64,000 nt of DNA from Strigamia acuminata (Eukaryota > Arthropoda > Chilopoda > Geophilomorpha > Linotaeniidae), in assembly GCA_949358305.1 (NCBI GenBank), contig OX442314.1, forward strand, positions 27,389,118 through 27,453,117, in the 5' to 3' direction. Under the pieces are notes generated by a model. It ran no database searches. It was not told the origin of the DNA and saw only the letters and a list, made by a program, of their open reading frames with translations. Positions within the stretch are counted from its first letter, which is position 1. Each line of letters starts with the position of its first letter. Below are positions 10,981-20,200 of this stretch, piece after piece. The translations under genes were made by a program, and so were the position numbers.

Positions 10981-13678
10981 GGCTTTTATTATTCGAGATT
11001 TATCGAAGGGAATAAAAGGATAAGAGACAAGGAAAGTCATACAATAATAATGCGCTATGCGCAAAAACTATACAAATTTTCAAAAAATAAACAAAAATAA
11101 ACTAAAATAAAATAAATTAAACAAAAATGATGCGCGTCTGCGCAAAGACTTAACAACTCTGGCATAATAATAAGCAAAAGTTAAACAATACTAGACTAAA
11201 TATCAAAAATCAATTAAATTATTAAAAGCAAAGAATTAATAAATCACCATGGCTTTTGCAAATAAATTTAAACTAAGATTTTTTGTAAAGTCACAATGGT
11301 AAATTTTAAATCATTTTACTCGAAATCACAAAACGAAACAGGGACAACACAAGGAGGGCGAACACTAAACCTAAAGGGGCCGACGATACCTAGGACGGAC
11401 GAGAGTCTATACACTTTACCCAAACAAATTATGTAATAAAAACTTTAAACACTTTTACTTTTTACTTTTTGTATAAATAAACATTTTTTCTCGTTTCAAA
11501 ATCAAAACGAATAAAGATCAACAATTTTAAATCAAACGAAAAGAAATAGCCGACACATGAGATTTATCAGGAATCGTGATGGGATTTATTAAATCAGATT
11601 GGGTATTTATGTTATGGTAGGATGCGCGTAATTGCGCAAAATAAACACAAAATAAAGGTAAAGTACAAAATTATGCAACCTGCATAAGGTAAGTATGATT
11701 TCAGGTTAATAGGAACTTTTAAAATGGATGCGCGAAACTTTGCGCAAGGATAATTAGGTCATTAATTCTATGAATGGAATGGAAAACAAAAATATAATAT
11801 TAGAAACATAACAAATACCCGCGCGCACAACACAACTCGTATTGCCACGGAAATTAAACATGTTGATCTAAAATATCACAGAATTAAAGTAATCATGAAA
11901 AATTAGTTAAATATCACAATAATCTTGATTAAATATTAAATATTCATAGAAAAAACATTCATTAAATAAATGAAAACATTGAATACTAACTTGAATCATT
12001 CCAGAATAATTGCGCTAAAAATAACAATGGAAATAAAAATTAAACGAAATTAAATTCCTAAACTTCGGAAGAAATTATCATAATTAAATGAAGATAATTC
12101 TGGAATGATTATAGCACAAAAAGATATCAAAATAATTAAACTAAAATAGATATTTCAATAATATAACTAAAAAATTATCAACATCATAATTGCACTTAAA
12201 AACCTTGTGTTGCTGTCACGATGGTTGAGCGATGGCTGATCGTATAGTGGTGAAAAATTACGAGTGGCTTGGGATCCAAAATCGAGACAACATCCAGCTG
12301 GGCCAACAACGCACCGGTGGGAAAGCGAGTTGTTTTACTCCTCGAGCATAATAAAAGCAGCAGCGATATAAAAAAGGTGTTTAATCATCCATTTTCTTTG
12401 TAACAAGCAGAGAGCACACTCACAACAATCTTGTGTGCTCCTGAACAATCAACTAAATAGAGAAGAATTCAGAAAAGCTCTCATGAACTTCCATACATCA
12501 GTATTTTTAACCAAACAGATAGACACTATAGGCTACCATATAAGGTGCACAGAAATTCCAAAGAGAATTACACAAGAGAAACTACAGATAACTTAAAATG
12601 AAGTGATTCATAATGACCACAAAAGGTATTTTAAATTAACAGTTAACTCAACAGATAACAGGAATGTTTTAATCCTTTTAAAACATCCTCAAAGCATTTG
12701 GAAATGAAGCCAGCCAATAGGAAAGCATCACTCCATTACAACCGGTACTAATTAGACAAATGAATAGTTAAAAACTCAAATCTAAGTAAAAACTTTTGTA
12801 ATCAGTTCCAATATTTTCTTATTAATAACAAATTAATTATCCAATACTAAAACCCTTGGTATTTGTCTAATTTCAAATGCAAACAATCATCAGGACTGTA
12901 TCACACCAAAATGGCTTCCTCAATTAATACAAATTAATTGGTTAGTTAATTATAAAATTAACTCATGAGGAAAACCTGAGAGACTTAAAGAATCACTGGG
13001 ATTGCAACTGGACTGTGTCAGATAAGAGCCCTTTTTAGATCTAATTTAAGATTGTAAATTAAAAATCCAATTGTCCGATTCTAAAGCACTAAAAACGTAA
13101 AAATAATTAAACAAAAATATAAATTATCAGTGAGAATTATCACAGTAGAAAAACGTGCGCAAAAAATAATAACACTTATGATGAAACACTAATAATAATT
13201 GTTTGTTCTTCGAATCAACACATCACCGTTGCCCACGTTCCTTCCATTAAGTCCTCCAACTCGAAAGATGTTTTACGGAGCGCCTCATCAATGGAATCGC
13301 ATGGCGGAACGGGAAAATGATGAAGATTTAAAGATGATGATGAATGTTGGTTGTGGATACCGTGAAGATATTTAAATGCAGGCCAGCCCAAACTCAACGC
13401 ACAAATGCGGAGATGTTTTATTAGGGCATTTACCAGAGATCCACGATCTGGCGGCGCATTTTGGACACAATTAGAGATGAAAATATATGATGAAAACACA
13501 AAATAATGATGAATAGTAGGTTGATGTGCGCACAAAGTATTCGCAAATCACCAGGATCCTCGTATCAAGTCCTTCAACTCCACGCCGAAGCGGAGGAATT
13601 TTACGAAGCGCCCATTAATACGATCTCCTGACTTCAATTTGCAAAAAACTTGCGCACACAAAGTCACGTTTAGGATTG
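10981..13678 (-). other. Long AT-rich 3' untranslated region of inner gypsy
   Basis: No convincing gene. It is very A/T-rich, with recurrent GCGCA/TGCGC words. Two related segments (about 13225-13300 and 13560-13630) share a phrase around AAGTCCTYCAACTC and TTTACGRAGCGCC, which suggests an old internal duplication. A 106-codon ORF covers one of them but is not supported otherwise. Confidence 0.6.
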
Positions 13679-16441
13679 TTATTCGAAATCCTTTTCCAAG
13701 ATTTCGCGATGACGAGGAATTCGAAAATATTTAATCATATTAAGCGCAATTTCTACCACTATGCGCTGCGCATCATGAAAATTAGTCGCACCTCGTCGGT
13801 TAATCTCGTTCCGACAATGGTCGAGAAATAACTCGCCATATCGTCGATACAATAGATTTAATAATGGATTAGCTTCGGCCAAAGGCATGCGTAGATCACC
13901 CACGGCGAGGGAACGGAAAAGTTGTCGTTGCGCTTGTGTTGACATTCCAAATTGAAGGCACTCACCTCGACCGTTAGCGAAGTTGCAGATAATAGCCGCT
14001 GGAGACATCAAGCTAGGCAAAAGTTCTGAGGTAATTGTGGGTGGGGCATCGTCCCAACCCGAGAAACCCGGACCCGGTGGAATGGATGGCGCAAATTCGT
14101 GATGGTGAGCTGAAGTTTGAAGCATCTCTCGCAATTCGTTTAAACGAGTTTCCTCAGCGCGTCGCTTTTCTTCCGCTTCCTTAGCTTCCTGGATCGCTTT
14201 CTTTTCCTCCTCAACACGATGGATCTCGGCAACGCGTGCTTTTTCCGCCGCATGTTTCTGCTCGTACTCCCGTTGACGTTGCTCGGTGGTCATTCGCTCG
14301 TAGTCACGACGGCGCCGAATGTGATAGATCATGCGCGAGATCTCCTCATGCATGATCCAAATCAACTGCTCCAGAACGCCATCATGATCGTAGATATCGC
14401 ATTCCGACATCCGCCTCAATACTTGAGCAGCCATATCGCGAATGCGAGTCTTCATCTGACCATGAATGTTACGGAAATCCGCACGAAGTATCTCAAAATC
14501 TTTGTCCATCATATGTTCTAAAAGCGCAATCCACCCTTTACGTTCCATATGAAATCGGGTCTTAGATACTTCTGGCCCCTTCACGCAAATTTCGACTTCG
14601 AATTCATCTAATAAATCGGGAATTAGTTCCAGAGAATTTACCGGTTTCGTTGTTACGCCGTATCGGTCAACTGCCAGATCGCAATGAGAGGCAATATCTC
14701 CAAGAGCCTGTGCCCCATCAGAGGCGACAGTCGCGCTGGCTTCGGTAGGAGCCACTCGAGGGGGCGGCGTCGAAGTCTGACTAGAGGAGACCGAAATCGT
14801 ACTTGGTGTGGAAGCGGCCTTTGTAGTTGTGGAAACATTGCGCGATGGTAACTGCGCATAGGTGATGGGTCCAGGCGTCGACACTGGAATGTTCGAGATT
14901 TTTGACGCTGAGCACGATGGTGTTTCTGTTGCTTTGGCCGCCGTTGTTGTAGTAGAAGTTACACTTGAGGTTGTCACGAAAATATTTTTCTTTGCCAAAA
15001 GCTTCGGTCGGGCACCTGTATTGGAATTAAGATTGTTATTAGCAATTGGTTTCAAAGAAGATGCAGATAAATTCGCATTCTGTGGCGATTGTGCAAATCG
15101 TTCCCGCATCGCTGGAGGAAGTCGTGCACTGAGTGGTGGTCCGCGGGGTTGCTGCATGGTCGGAACATTGGACAATCGTGGATCGGCCATTTTCCGCTCC
15201 AACTTTCGAACGTCCTGGACCTGTGCAGCCGGTGCTTCCGCAAAAATCTCATGAGCCACTCCACAGATGGACGGGGTTACACTGAAACTTGATTCGTTGT
15301 CCCGAACTGGTGGAGTGCTGGAACGACGCTGGGCGATTTCTTCGTTATGCATACGAGTTAATTCCGCCATTTCTTGTTCAGTCACATTTCCCAACGTAGA
15401 ACGGCCAGAATAATAGCGCAAATCACAGGGCGGATCTGAGTTCTCGTTTTTTGTAACTGGAATTGAATCAATATGGGTAGACACACTTGTGAACATGGAA
15501 TCGTCGTCGTCCTCATCATCCCCGTTATCGTCAATGGATAAACCGGCCAGTTGCGCTGTTGCTTGCGCAAGGGTTTCCTCGGATGGCTGTGGACGGTATC
15601 TAGTCGTATTGGTGTCCCGAGTTTCGTCACGGCGCAAAGGCATTTTCGTGTCCTCGATCTTACCCAGCACTTTCTGCGTAAGTTTCTCCGTACGATCCTC
15701 TCGTCTGTTGATTGAACATGGAGGACGATTTCCTGTAAAATAGGGTAATACTGACTGGTCATTAGTGTCTATGGTATCCATTGCGCCCTGAGTCTCTGCA
15801 ACCAGTTCCACTTGCTCACTCATCATCGAGGCATCCCCTGGAAATGGGTGAAAATAGCGAATTGTTGCGGATTGCATCTGATCAACAAGATGTTGTTCTT
15901 TCAACATGGGAGCCAGTCCTTCCACTTCGTCTTGGAGTAAGTTTGGCACTTGGATATATAGAAGTTGAACTACCTCAGCCATCGGATAGATCCATTGTCG
16001 CGGTGTAATGCGATTTGTGTGCGCAACCCGTTGCGCCCGGTGCCAATACCAGAAATGAATTGTCCGAAACCTCTGTATCGACACCGGACTCCCGTTCAGT
16101 GGTCGAAAAGGCGGGTATGTCACGCTTACGATAATCACATGGTCTTGTTCATATCTTCGCAACACCCAACCGTAGATTTGGCGCATCCAAACAATGTGTA
16201 GATTGCGCCGTAAGTCCCCCCGACCGTCACACGCCCGGCACTTGCACTCCGGTCTCGGCGGGTCGATCTCTTTACCATAGCCGGAACATACCGGACATAT
16301 CTCGAAATTGGGGAATCCAGCATCGAGTGGATCATCGGGATGGTTGTGCGGAAACTTTGGTGGACCCGCCGCATGTAAAGGCGGCGTTCGATAGTTTTTC
16401 GGATATTTCCTTCCCGGGAAGTCCTCATTACAACACGCCAT
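13679..16441 (-). CDS. ORF3 of inner gypsy, unknown protein with DnaJ-type zinc motifs
   Basis: A 920-aa uninterrupted frame from the first ATG (MACCNEDF); the frame stays open upstream to 16708 but without ATG. Residues 49-75 contain two CXXCXGXG motifs (CPVCSGYG, CRACDGRG), the pattern of DnaJ-type zinc-binding domains. The middle is low-complexity, rich in Ser, Thr and Pro. Residues about 705-780 are a highly charged Glu/Arg/Lys coiled coil, followed by a Pro-rich turn and a folded-looking C-terminus. No signal peptide, fusion peptide or terminal membrane anchor is evident, so it does not look like an envelope protein. It occupies the env position, about 780 bp after pol. Expression could be by splicing or internal initiation; nothing proves which. 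Confidence 0.75.
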   Translation of the reverse strand: MACCNEDFPGRKYPKNYRTPPLHAAGPPKFPHNHPDDPLDAGFPNFEICPVCSGYGKEIDPPRPECKCRACDGRGDLRRNLHIVWMRQIYGWVLRRYEQDHVIIVSVTYPPFRPLNGSPVSIQRFRTIHFWYWHRAQRVAHTNRITPRQWIYPMAEVVQLLYIQVPNLLQDEVEGLAPMLKEQHLVDQMQSATIRYFHPFPGDASMMSEQVELVAETQGAMDTIDTNDQSVLPYFTGNRPPCSINRREDRTEKLTQKVLGKIEDTKMPLRRDETRDTNTTRYRPQPSEETLAQATAQLAGLSIDDNGDDEDDDDSMFTSVSTHIDSIPVTKNENSDPPCDLRYYSGRSTLGNVTEQEMAELTRMHNEEIAQRRSSTPPVRDNESSFSVTPSICGVAHEIFAEAPAAQVQDVRKLERKMADPRLSNVPTMQQPRGPPLSARLPPAMRERFAQSPQNANLSASSLKPIANNNLNSNTGARPKLLAKKNIFVTTSSVTSTTTTAAKATETPSCSASKISNIPVSTPGPITYAQLPSRNVSTTTKAASTPSTISVSSSQTSTPPPRVAPTEASATVASDGAQALGDIASHCDLAVDRYGVTTKPVNSLELIPDLLDEFEVEICVKGPEVSKTRFHMERKGWIALLEHMMDKDFEILRADFRNIHGQMKTRIRDMAAQVLRRMSECDIYDHDGVLEQLIWIMHEEISRMIYHIRRRRDYERMTTEQRQREYEQKHAAEKARVAEIHRVEEEKKAIQEAKEAEEKRRAEETRLNELREMLQTSAHHHEFAPSIPPGPGFSGWDDAPPTITSELLPSLMSPAAIICNFANGRGECLQFGMSTQAQRQLFRSLAVGDLRMPLAEANPLLNLLYRRYGELFLDHCRNEINRRGATNFHDAQRIVVEIALNMIKYFRIPRHREILEKDFE

Positions 16442-17221
16442 GTTGGTTTCAATATGTTGATAAAAATATAATGCGCCTAAGTTGGTGGAGGCAATATTTA
16501 TATAAATACACAAAACAAATAAGACGTTTGACAAACGATACTCACAATTATCAAGCGCAACAACACGAACGCGCACAGAACGAAACAAACAACGAGGAGT
16601 AAAGAATATTCCCAGGAATGTAACGAGTCGTAAAACTTTGCTTCGAGAAGCTTCGATGAACGATTGAAAACTCGCACATGTAATAAAGTCGGGTTCGAGG
16701 TTAGACACTAACTAATTGCAATAGAAAGGCGACATCCAGTGTTGGAATTCAGAAGTTAACGAAAGTTGTCTTCGCTCAAAACTCTTGTTTCAAAGTGATT
16801 AAATAAGGATGGTGAGATAAACAAGTAACAATTCAGAACACAGAATATTAATTTAAATAAAGTGCGCATAAATTATATTAATTGAATAATTTAAATGAAT
16901 TGTGGAAATAGCCACGTGCTATTGTTAGAGATTAATTGGCATCGCGCACTCTGGTGACGGACATAGTCCCTGATTGAAATGGACTTAGCCATTTTCCAGT
17001 CGCAAGTGAATATAAACATGAACACATAACACGGAACATTAAATATAAAATATGAAGAAAACATAAAATAACATAAAACATAAAAATTAGGATGAATAAA
17101 TTTAAAATGAAAGGAAAAATAGTTTTTAAACAAAATAGGTAGTAAAGATAGATTTACACCGGATTACACTTGGTTTTTTTTTTTTTGTTTTTTTTTTTTT
17201 TGTTTAAAAAATAAAAGAAAA
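16442..17221 (-). other. Spacer between pol and ORF3
   Basis: No gene. It contains a long T-rich run on the plus strand (17174-17204), so A-rich in the transcript. It may hold the splice acceptor or leader for ORF3, but no site is decisive. Confidence 0.5.
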
Positions 17222-20200
17222 TTACTTAAATGAAAGAAAATAGGCAGAAAAAATATCCAAAGTGTTGACAGCAAAAATTTCAACATGTTTATCAATAATT
17301 TCAACGTCTTTTAAAGTTAAAAAGTTGGCCTCGGCAAAGAACCAATGTCGCAACTCTACGACATTATAGGGCTGGGTTTTTTGACCGTTTTCATCCATTA
17401 GGATTACTGTATTGGGGCCCACCAATCTATGTATAATATATACACCTTCAGTACGCTGGCGCAACCCTGCTGCGAATTGCTTATCGGCAGATGAAGGTTG
17501 CCGATTGCGCAAAGTTACCCAGTCGCCAGGACGGAAGTCATGGGGACGGCGTTTTAAATCGAACCATTTTTTGTGTCGAATTTGGGACTCGCGCAAGTTG
17601 TTAATCGCGCTTTCTCGCATTCTACGCATATGTTCGTGCAAATTCTCAGCTTCCACGGGCGGCAACGGTTCTCCGTCATCCGTGTCGCTATCCAGGTCGC
17701 CCGGAAATCGAGCTTCCTGGCCTGTTACCATTTTAAAGGGTGAATACTTTAAAGAAATTTGATACGCTGAATTAATCGCGAGCACGAAATAGCCAATGTT
17801 GACGTCCCATCTAGTATGGTCATCATCAATATATGCTAATATACAGTTCTTTAATGATTGGTTAAGCCTTTCCGCAATATTACCTTGCGGGTGATATGCG
17901 GCGGTATATCTATTTATTGCGCCAAGTTGCTGGATTTGGCTACGAAATTCTGGTGAGCGAAAAGCAGGCGCATTATCGCTGATAATTATCTTGGGAAAAC
18001 CCCATCTTTTGCAGAATTTCTGAATTTGTTTCACCGTAGTGACTATATTTGAGTTTTCGGTTAGACGTACGTCTAACCATCGGCTAGCAGAGTCGACCAT
18101 CACAAAGGCATAGCAATGTCCCTCTGTGGATCGAGGTTTCTTGTCATAATAGTCGATGTAGATAGCAGAGAAAAGATGGCGCGATCTGGACATTATCATT
18201 TTTCCATATGGGAGTCTGTTAAGGGGTTTAGCTCTTTGACACGCTTCGCAAACCTGTATCCATGTTCGAATATCTTCGCGCATTTTTGGCCAAAATACGC
18301 GCGATTTAATGCGATGGAGTGTTCGTTCTTGCCCCATATGTCCAACTACGGGAGGATAGTGCATTGCGCGGAAATATCTTTCTCTAAGTTCAAATGGGAG
18401 ATATATTTGGCGCCTCTTTCTAATTTCATTAATATGGACAGGAGGGAAGCGACATAACATCTCTTTATACATGCCGAAATCTTGCGCGTCAGCCACAATT
18501 TTAGCAGCCTCATCTGGATCAAGTGGTAACATTTGGGCAGTTAAATAAAATATCAACTCACGCGACCAGGGATCCTGTCTTTGCGCAGCAATGATTTCAG
18601 CAGCAGTAGGCAACAGCTCGAACGGAGGATGTTCGATTGGTGGATCGTGCTCCAATTCGGCTTGCTTCTCTGCTTCAGTCCTCGAATCCTCAATTACTGT
18701 CCTTTCCCGTCGCGGACGCAATCTCGACGGAGTTCTCTGCGCTGATGTTGGAGGCGCATAATAATTCCTTGTTGGTGGCGACATGTCACGAATGGGTCCA
18801 AAACTGTCCTCAGATGATGTAGAGTCAGAATCCGGGTCCGAAGTATATCCCTCTGGCCTCTGCTGTCCTGATGGTCCCGCCGCATCGTCATACATCACTG
18901 GTTCAGAAGGTTGACGCGGAGAAATAACAGGAAAATCAGTGATAGGAATTGAAGGAGTTGGGGAAGGAGTTGGTAAATTTGGAATTTCAGGAGAAGGTCT
19001 TGGAATGGGCCTTCGATGGCTATCGGATTGAATTATTGGTGCAGGAACTCCAGTGATGCGACGGAAATTACGTCGTATTTTATCCACCAAAGTTCCAGGT
19101 GTCGGCAATTGTGATGGCGCCGAGGCAGTCTTTTTTCTAAAACTGGATGGATTTATTGGCACAGGAATTTTAGTTGGAATAATTGCTGAAGGTGGAATGG
19201 AACTAGGAATAGGAATGGATATTGGAGTTGCAGGAGGGGTAATGATAGGTAAAGGTGGTGAAATTAAAACAGTTTTAGGTTTGGGTTTCACCACATGGGA
19301 AGGAATAGCGGATTTACGTCGCACTGCCTTCAACCTTCCTACTTGCTGTGATTTCAATAACTTCGGAAATGTCCACTGTTTAATAGTTCCCGCATACCTG
19401 GGTGGTAGCCATGGTGGTGTTTTAGGAATCAAAGATGGATCCTTTAATCTAGCCCGAGTTCGTGTGGCTATTGCTCGTTTAGCACGAGGAGATAAAATTG
19501 GTACAATATTAATTTTACGTGGTCTTCCTCGTTTCTTTATCAGAATTGGAATTAAAGAGCGCTGTCGGCGAGTTCGTAAAGGCACTGAAACACGAACTGG
19601 TGATAAATTAGGAGTTTTTACTTGTGAGGTTGGTTGCGCAACTGGAACTAATGCATTTGGTGTTGCAGTTGGTTGCACAATTGGCGTTGGTTCAACTGGA
19701 GGGATTGTAACCGGCGGTGCCCTCGTTGGAGTAGTAGCTACGCCAGTAGAAGATGGAATTTGCGCACCTGAGGTCGGCGCATTTCCAGTCACTTTACCTT
19801 TACCAGTTGGTCGAGGAATAAGAGATTTTTTCTTATTTTTCTTCTTAGTCGGTGAAGATGCTGCAATGAGAGGCACTTTTTTAAATTTAGATTTAAACAA
19901 CTTCCGAAACTGCAAATTAATGTCTTTTGGCAATTCCTTGATGATATTAAGTGCCGGCCACTCGTTGCAATCATCAAAATAGGCAAGGTAGCACGCCTCG
20001 TCGACCTCCGGGCTGTCATCCTCATCGTCGACTTCAGGTGGGTCGACAGGAGCTCGACTCAGTGCATCCGCTACCTTATTTTTGCATCCTGAGCAGTGCA
20101 AAAACGTGAATTTATAATCACTTAACGATAATACCCAACGGGCTAAACGTCCAGTTGGTTCCCTTTGCTGGAATAACCACTTAAGAGATTGATGGTCGCT

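Noticed and set aside
13215-13535. Fourth ORF of the inner gypsy
   Set aside because: Only 106 codons, no domain; its partner repeat at 13560 is not open in the corresponding frame.
13679-16708. Envelope gene of an endogenous retrovirus
   Set aside because: No signal peptide, fusion peptide, cleavage site or membrane anchor; zinc motifs and coiled coil argue for a non-envelope protein.
19053-19982. 309-codon plus-strand ORF
   Set aside because: Antisense shadow of the low-complexity proline-rich part of the inner pol.
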